A DNA stretch of 64,000 nucleotides from Psychrobacter sp. M13 (GTDB lineage: Bacteria > Pseudomonadota > Gammaproteobacteria > Pseudomonadales > Moraxellaceae), in assembly GCF_030718935.1 (NCBI RefSeq), contig NZ_CP132194.1:1364001-1428000 (forward strand), written 5' to 3'. Below, piece after piece: positions 43,738-54,877 of this stretch. Below the pieces are notes generated by a model, which was not told the origin of the DNA, searched no databases, and saw only the letters and a program-made list of their open reading frames with translations. Positions within the stretch are counted from its first letter, which is position 1. The number at the start of each line of letters is the position of its first letter. A program made the position numbers and the translations under genes.

Positions 43738-44910
43738 CTAGCCAATATAATCCAGCCATATCCAACCGTTTTCAAGCCATTCCATTAGCTCATCAGGATC
43801 GATATCTTCAATATCACCTTGCTGGATTTGCTCGCCATCAGCAAAGCGCTTTAACAGCGCAGTTGCGGTATTATCCAATCCGTCTAGTCTTTGTCCATTA
43901 GCATATAGAGTAGTGTTGCCATCATACTGATTATAAAGCAGGCGATTGCTATAATCGGCTTGCAAAGTAGCACCCTCAGCCAAAGCTTGCATCAGCTCAT
44001 CAGTGCTTAGAGCTTCCTCTGGCACTAGCGCATCATACTGGCGGCGGCTGACCACTTCACAGACTGCTTGACGAATAATATCAGCGCCTTGCTTAGACTG
44101 CAGCAGTTGTGATAGTTGACGAGTTATAGCATCAATACTGTCCTCTTGCAGCTCGCCCGACGCTTGAGACGCTTGCAGTAGTAGCATCGGGGTGAATAGA
44201 CGACTATCATTGGTTGCCACATCGGCCAGACTATCGATAATTTGCATCAAATTAGGACGGCGACAGCCAAATGAAAAGGTCAAACAATCATCCTGCGCTA
44301 AGCCAAAATGCGATAATTTAGGGGGCACGTATAGTACATCACCAGCTTCTAATACCTCATCAAAAATTATCTCACCCATATCATCAAAGAGTCGTATAGG
44401 TTCGCCTGTTACAAACTCAGTATGCTCATCACACACCTTGCCAAGTTGCCAGCGCCGTGACCCATAGCCTTGAGCTAAGAATACATCATAATCATCATAA
44501 TGTTTGCCAACTGAGCCGCCTTTTGGTGCGTAAGAGACCATAATATCATCGCGCTGCCACTGCGGAATAAAGTCAAACGCTTGCCATAACAGCCCAAGCT
44601 CGGCTGACCACTGTTCTAGATTTTGTACTAGCACTGTCCACTGTTCGGGTAAATTATCAAAGTCTGTCTCTGTCAGCGGACTCTTTTTGACTTGCCATTG
44701 TGGCTCATTGTTTTGCTTAGCAGCGGACTGAGTCAATAATCTGGCACTAGCCTCTTCCTCTAGCGCTAAGGCCAAGATATCTTCTGGTTCAAACATGCCA
44801 ATGAGCTGAGGTAATCCTTGTCTAATCAACAACGGCTTTTTTTGCCAGTATTCGCTCAAAAATTGCTCAGCAGAGAGTGATTCAGGTAAACAAAGGGGTA
44901 TAGCGCTCAT
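43738..44910 (-). CDS. ycfD: Ribosomal oxygenase (JmjC), uL16 arginine hydroxylase YcfD/RoxA-like
   Basis: This 2-oxoglutarate/Fe(II) oxygenase hydroxylates an arginine of ribosomal protein L16 in E. coli (YcfD). The 390-residue protein has the family order: FLSEYWQKKPLLIRQGLP at the N-terminus, SYAPKGGSVGKHYDDYDVFLAQ with the HxD iron pair, GSRRWQLG, then LEAGDVLYVPPKLSHFG with the distal His, followed by a C-terminal helical and winged-helix-like part. Length matches YcfD, and no second domain is fused. The ATG has GGA upstream. It is convergent with the SLC13-type gene. Confidence 0.92.
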   Translation of the reverse strand: MSAIPLCLPESLSAEQFLSEYWQKKPLLIRQGLPQLIGMFEPEDILALALEEEASARLLTQSAAKQNNEPQWQVKKSPLTETDFDNLPEQWTVLVQNLEQWSAELGLLWQAFDFIPQWQRDDIMVSYAPKGGSVGKHYDDYDVFLAQGYGSRRWQLGKVCDEHTEFVTGEPIRLFDDMGEIIFDEVLEAGDVLYVPPKLSHFGLAQDDCLTFSFGCRRPNLMQIIDSLADVATNDSRLFTPMLLLQASQASGELQEDSIDAITRQLSQLLQSKQGADIIRQAVCEVVSRRQYDALVPEEALSTDELMQALAEGATLQADYSNRLLYNQYDGNTTLYANGQRLDGLDNTATALLKRFADGEQIQQGDIEDIDPDELMEWLENGWIWLDYIG

Positions 44911-45064
44911 AGGGTAGATCCGTATGTTTATAAAAATTAAATAATGGAAGGGTGCGTTTTATCATTGATAGAAAGGCACATCATTAGTAAATGACTTTAG
45001 TAAATCGGCTTTATAGTTTATGATAAGCGACTGCTTAACCGTATAAACCCAACTTGAGAAACTT

Positions 45065-45250
45065 ATGAAAAAACTACAGATCATCGCTATTATTACGAGT
45101 CTCTTTTTCTTGCAAGCTTGCGTACATAAACTCGTCACCGTACCCATAAAAGTCGCTTATAAAACCACAAAGGGGATTGCCAAAGGCACAGTAGCAGTCG
45201 GCAAAGCCATTATACCTGGTGATAGTGATGACGATAAAAAAGACGATTAA
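45065..45250 (+). CDS. Small lipoprotein
   Basis: The 61-residue product has a lipoprotein signal peptide (IIAIITSLFFLQAC, lipobox LQAC with Cys19), then KLVTVPIKVAYKTTKGIAKG, which could be an amphipathic surface helix, and an acidic tail DSDDDKKDD. Short lipoproteins of this kind are common in Moraxellaceae; function unknown. ATG follows GAGAAACTT. It is convergent with the yjdF-type gene, with only about 15 bases between stops. Confidence 0.83.
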   Translation: MKKLQIIAIITSLFFLQACVHKLVTVPIKVAYKTTKGIAKGTVAVGKAIIPGDSDDDKKDD

Positions 45251-45265
45251 TCCTACTAAATAAGC

Positions 45266-45919
45266 TTACTTAATAGGTAAAACTTGCTGCTTGTGCTTGT
45301 TATTTCTATCAAAAAAGACAGTCATTGCAGCAGCGGTAATGCCGCCAATCAATGCCAGCGCCATATCTTGGTGCGCATCCCACATATCACCTTGCTGACC
45401 ATTATAAGCTTCTGCTGCCTCAGGCGATAGAGTAGTAGCAATACCCCATTCAAATAACTCGTAGAGTAGGCTGGTTGACATATTCAGCATTAATGTTAAT
45501 ACGATCAACTGCTTAGTCGACTGAATTTTTAGCACATAATTTAAGCCCTGATACATGACGCTAAATATCAATAATCCATAGCTAAAATGTACTAGCCGAT
45601 CATACATATTGCGTTGCCAGCCAAATACTGTACTTAATCGTACACCGAATAATTGCTGCGTCCAATCGTCGTAGGGCACATAAGAATATAAATAGCGTGC
45701 TCCAATGATATGGATGAATAAAAACAGAGTTGCGAGTACGTACGCCTTAGCGCTAATATGCCAGTAACGATACAATGCTACTATTACTGCCAAAAATATC
45801 AGCGTGCCCGCTTGGTGCAGTAGATAGCTTGACCATTCTAAAGGATTTATGCTGGCAAGTATCATGACAATTAGCACAATAATAGTGCTAATAAATACAG
45901 GATTAAAGCGCTTACTCAT
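45266..45919 (-). CDS. yjdF: Inner-membrane protein, DUF2238 (YjdF-type)
   Basis: The 217-residue polytopic protein has about six membrane segments. The signature is the conserved MYDRLVHFSYGLLIF, then MSTSLLYELFEWGIATTL and the C-terminal GQQGDMWDAHQDMALALIG, which is characteristic of YjdF/DUF2238. The function of the family is unknown. A divergent AT-rich gap of about 250 bases separates it from the WavE-like gene. Confidence 0.88.
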   Translation of the reverse strand: MSKRFNPVFISTIIVLIVMILASINPLEWSSYLLHQAGTLIFLAVIVALYRYWHISAKAYVLATLFLFIHIIGARYLYSYVPYDDWTQQLFGVRLSTVFGWQRNMYDRLVHFSYGLLIFSVMYQGLNYVLKIQSTKQLIVLTLMLNMSTSLLYELFEWGIATTLSPEAAEAYNGQQGDMWDAHQDMALALIGGITAAAMTVFFDRNNKHKQQVLPIK

Positions 45920-46173
45920 ACATAAGCCTAGCCTTGATTAACATGACTTAAGAATTAAGACGTAAAAGAGTCGTATCATAGCAGTCACTAGCAAAAATAT
46001 CTAAATATTGCTGTAATTAGTCTATTTTATAATAACAATGACTCTCATCATAAAAATTGCTAACACCGAGCTATTGATAATAAATTAAAGACTTATTAAC
46101 GGTTATTTACTATAAATTCATAATATTTTTTTGCTAATATAATAAGTCAATGACTACATATTTTGAGGGCAAT

Positions 46174-47289
46174 ATGATTAAAAGTAAAAAAATAACCGTG
46201 GTTTATCAAGGGTATGTTGACCCTGACAAGCTAGGATCAGGAAATTCCGATGGTACTGATTTTTTATATAACTTAGCCCAGACTAAAGCGGCGCTACCTG
46301 ATGCCAAGATTATACTATCGACTTGGAATAGCTTTGAGTTTCCAGCTCAGTATAACACTGCGCAAAAGCTTGGCGTCGATAGCTTGATTTTGAACGAAGA
46401 CCCAGGTGGATTGCCCAATATCAGGTTCGGTTTTGATGCGCCAAATAACGCCAATCGTCAAATTACCTCAGCGGCGGCTGGTATGGCATTAGTAGATACT
46501 AAATATGCGTTAAAACTGCGCGCCGATAGTTACTTAACCAACGCCAACCTACTAAGTATTTACGATCAGTATTTAGAAGCCGTTCAGCGTGGCGCACCGC
46601 AACGAGATAGCAATACTTTAACCTCAAAGAATAAGTCTAAAGCTAAATCCAAAAAAGCCACTGCTAAAGCTAAAAAGTCTGGCAAGAAAACCAATAAAAA
46701 GTACTCGCCAATTGCGGTCGCTAATTTCTTTACTATTGATCCTAGTATCTATCAGCATATGGCCTATCATGTTAGTGACTGGCTGCAATTTGGCCGCCGC
46801 AAGGTGTTGCAAGAGTACTGGTCAGTGAAACCTATGACTACAAAGAACGCAACTTATTTTGAAAATAACGCCCACGATATGGAGGCGACTTTTTATGATG
46901 ATCAGTTCCGTACGCGCTTGGCAGTCGAGCAGCATATCGCCGTTAACTATGCCAAATCTCGCGGCTATAAAGTGCCAAATTTGTACAATGAGACCGATGA
47001 GACTATATTAGCAGGCCACGATAGATTTTTAGCTGAGCATTTTGTAGTGCTTGATATCGATCAGTTGGGTCTAAGTTTTCCGAAATACGACTGGGTAAAA
47101 AACGATGAGTTTGCGGTGCTTAACTGTGTCAATCACGAAGATTGGTATCGTCTGTTTGCTGACTATTGGCAAGTGAGATCGCCTAATCAAGTGTTGTTGC
47201 AGGCAGGTGATGAGCGTCAAGCTCTAAAGCGTAATGCTGTGTCTATTACGACTAATCAGCTATCAATGAATCAAATTTATCCTCAATAA
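46174..47289 (+). CDS. WavE-like lipopolysaccharide synthesis protein
   Basis: The 371-residue protein begins with KKITVVYQGYVDPD, and contains ILSTWNSFEFP, YALKLRADSYLTNANLL, VANFFTIDPSIYQHMAYHVSDW and a later PKYDWVKNDEF. This is the pattern of WavE, a protein of the Vibrio cholerae LPS core cluster related to glycosyltransferases of the A fold (DxD-like LRAD). A Lys-rich insertion (about residues 151-177) sits in the middle and is unusual. The start is chosen as ATG 46174 because GAGGG lies five bases upstream; an ATG at 46150 is in frame. It faces the three polysaccharide-type genes on the other strand. Confidence 0.82.
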   Translation: MIKSKKITVVYQGYVDPDKLGSGNSDGTDFLYNLAQTKAALPDAKIILSTWNSFEFPAQYNTAQKLGVDSLILNEDPGGLPNIRFGFDAPNNANRQITSAAAGMALVDTKYALKLRADSYLTNANLLSIYDQYLEAVQRGAPQRDSNTLTSKNKSKAKSKKATAKAKKSGKKTNKKYSPIAVANFFTIDPSIYQHMAYHVSDWLQFGRRKVLQEYWSVKPMTTKNATYFENNAHDMEATFYDDQFRTRLAVEQHIAVNYAKSRGYKVPNLYNETDETILAGHDRFLAEHFVVLDIDQLGLSFPKYDWVKNDEFAVLNCVNHEDWYRLFADYWQVRSPNQVLLQAGDERQALKRNAVSITTNQLSMNQIYPQ

Positions 47290-47328
47290 TATTTTAAATA
47301 AAGTGTTTTTAATGGCACCTAATTTAGT

Positions 47329-47361
47329 AAAAAAGCGACTCATTGAGTAGTCGCTTTTTTT
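47329..47361. terminator. Bidirectional intrinsic terminator
   Basis: AAAAAAGCGACT pairs perfectly with AGTCGCTTTTTT around CATTGAGT. It serves the WavE-like gene and the convergent polysaccharide genes. Confidence 0.88.
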
Positions 47362-47396
47362 AAGCTTGAAATATTACAAAGCTATTAACTATCAAG

Positions 47397-48125
47397 TTAA
47401 TCTGTTTTTAATCCTTTTCGTAATAGAGAGTTATACTCATCAGGAGTACCACAAAAATCAATCTCATCAGCGTTGATACAGTGATAACGTACTTCTTTGC
47501 CTTGTTCAATTAATAAGTTATAAATAGGAGCAATGTACAGCTCGTTGTTGACCAGCATATTTTGCGCTTTTGCTTTGACTATCAAATCGATATATAGCGC
47601 TTTGCTCGCAAAATAGTACAAGCCATCACTACACAAATCTGAGATGCGCTGTTTTTCCGTGGTACGACTGACTCTATCGTTATCGTCTATTTCAATGAAT
47701 GACCAGTGCTCACCATCACCGCGAAATACTTCTAAATAGCCTGCGCAATCATTGATGAAGTCAGGTTTTTTAAAGTCATAACGAAAGGTGTCAATGTTGA
47801 AGATAAATAGTGGTTCATCATCATTAATACTAGAATCCTTAATTCCTAACAGCACTGTTTCAGCTTGCCCTTGCGTCTCAAAATCTAAGACTTTGATGAG
47901 GTAATGCTTAATACTAAGCGCTTGCAACCGCTGTTCAACGAATTGTTTAGTATCAAAGCAATCTCGCAAGACAATAACAAACAGCTCTGATTCAAAATAG
48001 CACCCAAAGGACTTAAGCGCTAAATCAAATACATACTCGTCATCGACAGTTAACTGATATTTTGGCACCTCAAATCCTGCCTTAAAAAAGCGACTACTAA
48101 GTCCCGCCATAGGAATCACAATCAT
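47397..48125 (-). CDS. Nucleotidyltransferase (sugar or alcohol phosphate type)
   Basis: The 242-residue protein starts MIVIPMAGLSSRFFKAGF, the glycine-rich nucleotide motif of the NTP_transferase family (MAGxxSRF). It then has PLFIFNIDTFRY (metal-binding Asp) and a C-terminal EIDFCGTPDEYNSLL. It should join a nucleoside triphosphate to a phosphorylated sugar or alcohol, giving an activated donor for a surface polysaccharide. ATG follows directly on the stop of the preceding gene, with GGAGAG in range, so the pair is translated together. Substrate unknown. Confidence 0.82.
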   Translation of the reverse strand: MIVIPMAGLSSRFFKAGFEVPKYQLTVDDEYVFDLALKSFGCYFESELFVIVLRDCFDTKQFVEQRLQALSIKHYLIKVLDFETQGQAETVLLGIKDSSINDDEPLFIFNIDTFRYDFKKPDFINDCAGYLEVFRGDGEHWSFIEIDDNDRVSRTTEKQRISDLCSDGLYYFASKALYIDLIVKAKAQNMLVNNELYIAPIYNLLIEQGKEVRYHCINADEIDFCGTPDEYNSLLRKGLKTD

Positions 48126-49775
48126 TTAACTCTCCAAAATATTGTCAGTTTGCTCAGCATCGACTAACTGGTTACTGATGCCACTATGCTCAATAGGATT
48201 GATATACACATATTCTTTGTATAAGCGAAAAGCGTTAATAAGCATGGCTTGCTGCCGATCCGGTCTATCAGCGTGAAGAGGTAACATCGATAAAAACAGT
48301 AACACTACTGCTGGCATAATATCTATGGCATCTATACCTTCAACAAAGTTAAATTGTAGAAATTCCGCTTGAATACGCTCTAAGCGCTCATCCATATCAA
48401 AATGAATAATATGTCCTGCATGATCAGCCTCATGACTGGCAATAATCTCAAAGCGCCCAGCAATAATGAAGTCATACATACCAACTACTGAGTGAGCAAG
48501 CTTAGCCAAATCATAAGACATATCACCAAAAATACTAAAGTTTTCATAGCAATCGAGACCACGCGGGTCGATTAATTTTAATCGACGACCACGAGTATCA
48601 AATAGCATATTACTAAAACATAAATCACCGTGCATAATAACGGGACGTTTGGGCAATTTAAGCATTTTAGTTATGCAATCTTGGGTAATATCATAGATAG
48701 AACCCAGCTCAATCCCTTGATAAAAAACTGGAGAGTGTAGATCAATTTGAGACGATTTTTGATAGGCTTTTAGACGGCTAAGTGTTTTTTTGCAATATAG
48801 ACTGTCTCGGCATTCATCAATATCGCTAGCATCAAGTGTATGGATATATTCTTTACTTGCAGCATGACCAAAATAATCTTTTATTAGATCAAATGTATTG
48901 CGCCAAAACCAAATAGGATTACGCCCATGAACATACAGCTCGTTCAATGGTAATAATGGCAAAAACTCCAAGCAGTAATAGGTCGTAATGCCGTCTTGCA
49001 AACGTCCATTATCAATAAATTGCGGCGTAAAACGTCGAAGTTTTGGTGGCAAATGAGAGAACCAGTAGATTTCCGCTTGAATCTTAATATCATCATTGCT
49101 CGTCTTAGTGACGATACCTGACTTTATAATTAAAGCATTAAAAGAGCGTTGAGTGGTGATACTAGATCTGGCATCAAAGTAACTTCTAAAATGACTGCAA
49201 TTGTACCAATCTGTTGGCTGAACTTCGCTTATAGCAATACTGTTTTGATAATAAGCAATCGCTTCAGGAAAGCTCTTTGTAAAAAGTGCTAAAGCCTTTA
49301 CCAAATCAGCTTTGGAAGAAAAACAGTAGTAGCCAAGCCAGCGCGATTCATTATCTTGACGCTGATATCTATCATACCAGTCGCCTTGTCTATTTTGATC
49401 AACGGTTGCGATACAATCACTATCGGTTGGGATATCATTGAGTAGTCGATTACCTTGCAGAATTCGGATTGGCTCAGTAGGACAATCAATCTCAATGTTA
49501 AGAACATGCAACATTGATTCAGCAAAGCCAATAGTATCGCAAATACGTTGAATACTAATATTCAGCTGATTGATGACCATTTGCTCATTGATCGTGAGTT
49601 GGTAATGCTGCGGTAGTGTCACTATTATTTTTTCATCAGCAAAATAACTACGAAAATTATTAACTTGTAGCTCCAGCATTTTCTTGTTGCCAATAGGAAG
49701 CATACAAGGTGGTATTGGACCGACTTCTGCCTCAAGCTCAGCATTCACAAACTTTGAAGAATGAATAATAATCAT
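48126..49775 (-). CDS. Fusion of a degenerate nucleotidyltransferase-like domain and a phosphotransferase (APH/choline kinase-like)
   Basis: The 549-residue protein seems to have two parts. Residues 1 to about 200 begin MIIIHSSKFVN and carry PPCMLPIGNKKMLELQ, reminiscent of an NTP transferase (PKPLLPIGGKPLL), but the glycine-rich nucleotide loop is missing. Residues about 230-510 show the aminoglycoside/choline kinase motif VIMHGDLCFSNML (Brenner-type HGDxxxxN) followed by LKLIDPRG, then a helical C-terminus. The kinase should therefore be active and the N-domain possibly not. It overlaps the upstream HAD gene by ATGA and is directly followed by a nucleotidyltransferase. Likely to phosphorylate a small molecule for surface decoration (inference). 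Confidence 0.72.
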   Translation of the reverse strand: MIIIHSSKFVNAELEAEVGPIPPCMLPIGNKKMLELQVNNFRSYFADEKIIVTLPQHYQLTINEQMVINQLNISIQRICDTIGFAESMLHVLNIEIDCPTEPIRILQGNRLLNDIPTDSDCIATVDQNRQGDWYDRYQRQDNESRWLGYYCFSSKADLVKALALFTKSFPEAIAYYQNSIAISEVQPTDWYNCSHFRSYFDARSSITTQRSFNALIIKSGIVTKTSNDDIKIQAEIYWFSHLPPKLRRFTPQFIDNGRLQDGITTYYCLEFLPLLPLNELYVHGRNPIWFWRNTFDLIKDYFGHAASKEYIHTLDASDIDECRDSLYCKKTLSRLKAYQKSSQIDLHSPVFYQGIELGSIYDITQDCITKMLKLPKRPVIMHGDLCFSNMLFDTRGRRLKLIDPRGLDCYENFSIFGDMSYDLAKLAHSVVGMYDFIIAGRFEIIASHEADHAGHIIHFDMDERLERIQAEFLQFNFVEGIDAIDIMPAVVLLFLSMLPLHADRPDRQQAMLINAFRLYKEYVYINPIEHSGISNQLVDAEQTDNILES

Positions 49776-50143
49776 GGCGACATTCCTAATAGTTTACAGA
49801 TATCCTCATAAGATAAATCCAAAAATTCTTTAGGTCGTATCGCTTTGTCATCGATATAAAACCCTTCAAAACCGCACCAAGGTTTACCGACATAGATCTC
49901 GTCGTAAGGAATATCATGTCTGGCCAGCCAGTCAATAATAATAGGCAGGGTGTTTTTATTAATCTCGCCAATATTGCTTGAATAGGTGCGCATGTTGCGA
50001 CTGGTATTCAAAACGATAGTAAAGCCTTGGCTATGATATTCGCGAAGTTTTTCTACCATAGCAAGGATAGGTTTGGCATTCGTATAATCAGAATTCTGTG
50101 TGTTACATAAAGTATCATCTATGTCGAAAATGAGACGTTTCAT
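49772..50143 (-). CDS. HAD-family phosphatase, capsule biosynthesis type (EcbF/BcbF-like)
   Basis: The 123-residue protein has the HAD nucleophile motif RLIFDIDDTLCNT at its start, VLNTSRNM as motif II, and GKPWCGFEGFYIDDKAIRPKEF, matching small 'capsule biosynthesis phosphatase' proteins from Pasteurella, Actinobacillus and Haemophilus capsule loci. It probably removes a phosphate from a sugar or polyol intermediate. ATG 50143 is preferred over an in-frame TTG at 50170. The stop TGA overlaps the next gene's ATG, indicating coupled translation. First gene of the three-gene minus-strand set. Confidence 0.8.
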   Translation of the reverse strand: MKRLIFDIDDTLCNTQNSDYTNAKPILAMVEKLREYHSQGFTIVLNTSRNMRTYSSNIGEINKNTLPIIIDWLARHDIPYDEIYVGKPWCGFEGFYIDDKAIRPKEFLDLSYEDICKLLGMSP

Positions 50144-50322
50144 AATTATTTTTCTTAATAATAAAGTCAAAGTTAGTAACGCTGTTCGGCTGCACTTTAA
50201 TTATTATTATGAATTAATCTCTTGTAAATCATGGTAGTAGTAGAATATAAATATCGTATTGTTGTTGTTTATCTAAGCAAGTCAAAATTACATAATACTA
50301 CTCAGGCTTGTCGTAAATAGAC

Positions 50323-50350
50323 AAAAAAATGACACCTAAAGAGGTGTCAT
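50323..50350 (-). terminator. Intrinsic terminator of purB
   Basis: ATGACACCT/AGGTGTCAT is a 9-bp perfect stem with loop AAAG. On the minus strand it is followed by a U-tract from the + strand A-run at 50323-50329. It lies 40 bases downstream of the purB stop. Confidence 0.88.
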
Positions 50351-50390
50351 GATGTTTTTTGGATGATATATGCATTACTAAATTTGATAA

Positions 50391-51809
<1,419 letters not shown>

Positions 51810-51860
51810 TTAATAGTAAGTGAATCAATTTATGGTGCAGTAGGGTGTTTTCGGTAGACG

Positions 51861-51869
51861 ATTATAACA
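51861..51869 (-). promoter_or_regulatory. Extended -10 promoter element for purB
   Basis: On the minus strand TGTTATAAT fits an extended -10 box (TGnTATAAT) about 70 bases upstream of purB. The -35 region is poor, which is common with this promoter class. Confidence 0.5.
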
Positions 51870-52219
51870 AGAGTTGCTACAAAAAAGGCATGATTAAAGC
51901 AAGTGTTTGGCTCAGCTTACTAAGCTATCAGGCAAAAGGGCTATATAAATAAAAACTACCATAAATTTAGTGCATATATACTTTGATATAAATATATACA
52001 TTTGTTCATATTTTTATTGAACTCTAGAAATAAAACTGCTTAAATATATCAGTAATTTTATCACCTAATATCTAATTAAAGGACAATGATATACGATGGC
52101 AAGCGTCATAGCTGATGACAATCGCTAACTAGTAAATAATATAAGGTTTAATTAAAAAGGCACAACTAAGCTAACTATTTTCAGCGGTCGCTAGCTTCCT
52201 AAATAGTATAGCTGATGAT
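51870..52219. other. Intergenic region between mnmA and purB
   Basis: AT-rich and without a credible frame. Runs of TATATA-like sequence occur around 51970-52030. AAGCTA/TAGCTT near 52168-52200 could form a weak hairpin after mnmA, but it is not a convincing terminator. Confidence 0.4.
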
Positions 52220-53437
52220 TTAGAGGCTACAAGGCGCATCGATAGATTCAATAACGCCGCCACCTAAGCAAACTTCATTGACATAAAAGACAGCGGATTG
52301 ACCTGGAGTCACGGCACGCTGTGGCTCATCAAAAACCACTTTAACCTCTAATCCTTGCTCATCAATAGCGAACACAGTACAGGCTTGATCAGGCTGACGG
52401 TAACGTGCTTTTGCCATGCAACGTAGACCGTCAGAGGTAAAGATATCTTTTGGTGGTAAACCATCGACCCAGTCCATTTTGTATGCAGTCAACTCGCCGC
52501 TTTGCATCATTGGATGTTCGTGTCCTTGACCAACGATGAGACGGTTATTGTCCAAATCTTTGGCCAGTACAAACCATGGCTCCTCTGGACGGTCTTTAAC
52601 CCCGCCAATACCAATACCGCCACGCTGACCTAAAGTGTAATACATCAGCCCATCATGAGTACCGATGGTATGACCATCATCTGTGACGATATCGCCTTTT
52701 TGCGCGGGCAAGTACTGCTGTAAAAAGTCTTTAAAGCGGCGCTCACCAATAAAGCAGATGCCCGTAGAGTCTTTTTTGTTAGCCGTGATCAAATCGTGCT
52801 CTTCTGCAATCTGGCGTACCACAGGCTTCTCTAATTCGCCAACTGGGAATAAAGTCTTGGCAATTTTGTCGCCGCCAACCGCGTGTAAAAAGTAACTTTG
52901 ATCTTTATTATTATCAAGACCGCGCAATAGCTGTGCAACTTCAGCGCCATTATCGTTTTTGTAATTGACACTGCGGCGCGTATAATGACCCGTAGCGATA
53001 TAGTCTGCACCAAGCGTTAAGGCGTAATCTAAAAACGCCTTAAACTTAATTTCTTTGTTGCATAAAATATCAGGGTTAGGCGTACGACCTGCCTTATACT
53101 CTGCTAAGAAGTGCTCGAAAACTCGATCCCAATATTCCATCGCAAAGTTAGCGGTATGCAGTTTAATACCTATCTTATCGCAGACCGATTGAGCGTCCGC
53201 CAAGTCGTCCATCGCCGTACAGTATTCGCTACCGTCATCTTCTTCCCAGTTCTTCATAAACAAGCCTTCCACTACAAAGCCCGCCTGCTGTAATAACACG
53301 GCTGATACTGACGAATCGACACCGCCCGACATGCCAACGATAACGCGTATGTCAGCAGGATTATCGATATCGCTAAGGGTTAGGGCAGTATGGGCACAAA
53401 AGTTTTGGGTCGTTGACATTGCGAGCGTGGTTGACAT
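52220..53437 (-). CDS. mnmA: tRNA-specific 2-thiouridylase
   Basis: MnmA adds sulfur to U34 of Glu, Lys and Gln tRNAs. The 405-residue protein has the PP-loop [25 protein letters not shown], the nucleophile in [22 protein letters not shown], and the second active Cys in [13 protein letters not shown], with the C-terminal beta domain ending [11 protein letters not shown]. The start is taken at ATG 53437, with AAGAG upstream; a further in-frame ATG lies at 53476. Its partner in wobble modification, mnmG, is about 2 kb away on the other strand. Confidence 0.96.
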   Translation of the reverse strand: MSTTLAMSTTQNFCAHTALTLSDIDNPADIRVIVGMSGGVDSSVSAVLLQQAGFVVEGLFMKNWEEDDGSEYCTAMDDLADAQSVCDKIGIKLHTANFAMEYWDRVFEHFLAEYKAGRTPNPDILCNKEIKFKAFLDYALTLGADYIATGHYTRRSVNYKNDNGAEVAQLLRGLDNNKDQSYFLHAVGGDKIAKTLFPVGELEKPVVRQIAEEHDLITANKKDSTGICFIGERRFKDFLQQYLPAQKGDIVTDDGHTIGTHDGLMYYTLGQRGGIGIGGVKDRPEEPWFVLAKDLDNNRLIVGQGHEHPMMQSGELTAYKMDWVDGLPPKDIFTSDGLRCMAKARYRQPDQACTVFAIDEQGLEVKVVFDEPQRAVTPGQSAVFYVNEVCLGGGVIESIDAPCSL

Positions 53438-53628
53438 AAGAAGTCTCTTAACAACTTGTGGTAAAATAAGCGTCATATTATAACAGCTAATGACGATCCG
53501 TTGGCGCGACTAATGAGTTGCGTAAGTTAATCAGCATGGATTGAAAACGTCGTTAATGACCTTAATAAATTTAATTTACTTTGGACACTGTTTAGGGTCT
53601 GTTGGTTACTTACTTTTGGAAAAATATA

Positions 53629-54123
53629 ATGATAAAGATTGGTCAAGGTGTCGATGTTCATGCTTTTCATAACAATGGCGAGCAACAGCAGTATGTCATT
53701 CTAGCAGGTGTCGCAATCGAGCATACCCATAGCTTGCTAGCGCATTCTGACGGTGATGTGGTATTACATGCACTCGCCGATGCTTTGCTCGGCGCATTGG
53801 CACTGGGAGATATAGGTCAGCATTTTCCTGATACTGATGCCGCGCATGCAGGGCTGGATTCACGAGTATTACTGCGTTACGTCTATGGCAAAATTCAAGC
53901 AGCGGGATATAAGCTAGGTAATGCTGATATCACTATTATGTGTGAGCGACCAAAGATTGCCCCTCATAATGAGGCTATGCGTACTAATATTGCTAACGAC
54001 TTGCAAACAACGATTGATAATATTAGCGTTAAAGCCACTACTACCGAAAAGTTGGGGTTTACCGGTCGTCAAGAGGGCGTTATGGTCAATGCCGTGGTGT
54101 TGTTAGTTAAAGCTGAACACTGA
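53629..54123 (+). CDS. ispF: 2-C-methyl-D-erythritol 2,4-cyclodiphosphate synthase
   Basis: IspF makes the cyclodiphosphate in the non-mevalonate isoprenoid pathway. The 164-residue protein has [11 protein letters not shown] with the zinc ligands Asp and His, [25 protein letters not shown], and the C-terminal [14 protein letters not shown] loop. Length matches the trimeric enzyme. The first frame codon is 53602, but ATG 53629 gives the family N-terminus MIKIGQG and has GGAAAA upstream. It is divergent from mnmA. Confidence 0.97.
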   Translation: MIKIGQGVDVHAFHNNGEQQQYVILAGVAIEHTHSLLAHSDGDVVLHALADALLGALALGDIGQHFPDTDAAHAGLDSRVLLRYVYGKIQAAGYKLGNADITIMCERPKIAPHNEAMRTNIANDLQTTIDNISVKATTTEKLGFTGRQEGVMVNAVVLLVKAEH

Positions 54124-54304
54124 TAACTGACAATGAACGCTAATAACTGGAAATGAGCACTAGTATTGATTATAAAAATAGCAAGTCTACTTGATTTACA
54201 CTTGTAATAAAGTACGGATTGCCCCATGTATCATCCACATGTCGTTTGAAAATCATTTTTGATATAACTATTTTTAACAAGCCATTCAACAAATAGGAGC
54301 TTTT

Positions 54305-54655
54305 ATGAGCGAGCAAACCCCAAATACCGCTGCCAATGATGTCGAACAGTTGATCCGTGATCAAATCAAAGATAACAAAGTTATTTTATACATGAAAGGT
54401 ACGCCACAATTTCCACAGTGTGGATTTTCAGCAAAATCTATTGAAGTATTGACCCAAATTGGTCGTCCTTTTGCCTTTGTAAACATCTTAGAAAACCCAG
54501 AAATTCGTGCTACTTTACCAAAAGTCGCGAACTGGCCGACTTTTCCACAATTATGGATTGATGGCGAGTTGATGGGTGGTTCTGATATTATTCTGCAAAT
54601 GTACCAATCAGGTGAGCTTAAGCCCTTAGTTGAAGCCAATAGCCCAGCGGCATAG
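54305..54655 (+). CDS. grxD: Monothiol glutaredoxin (Grx4 type)
   Basis: GrxD carries an iron-sulfur cluster as a glutathione-bound dimer and passes it to targets. The 116-residue protein has the CGFS active site in MKGTPQFPQCGFSAKSIEVL, then VNILENPEIRATLP, WPTFPQLWIDGELMGGSDI. AGGAGC lies before ATG. A terminator follows the gene, so it appears to be expressed alone. Confidence 0.96.
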   Translation: MSEQTPNTAANDVEQLIRDQIKDNKVILYMKGTPQFPQCGFSAKSIEVLTQIGRPFAFVNILENPEIRATLPKVANWPTFPQLWIDGELMGGSDIILQMYQSGELKPLVEANSPAA

Positions 54656-54744
54656 TCTTTTGCTATATTATTCTTTGATACATTGTCTTTTGATGCATTA
54701 GCAATCAGCACCTATTTATAGCTAATGCGTTTAGCTCACTACTC

Positions 54745-54787
54745 AAAAAGCTCGAATAGTCTAATACTGACTGTTCGAGCTTTTTAT
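54745..54787 (+). terminator. Intrinsic terminator of grxD
   Basis: AAAAAGCTCGAA pairs with TTCGAGCTTTTT, extended inward by AGT/ACT, and followed by TTTTTATT. Confidence 0.85.
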
Positions 54788-54877
54788 TGTTTTATAGGTC
54801 TTAAGCTTAGGTTTTAATTTTAGGCTTTGACCCCATGTAGGGCACAAGTTTCAAAAGTTTAATAATAAGAGAGTTCT

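Noticed and set aside
44946..44960. GGGTGCGTTTTAT-like stretch, reminiscent of the TAGGGTGC repeat ends
   Set aside because: No second arm is present, so a repeat remnant cannot be distinguished from chance.
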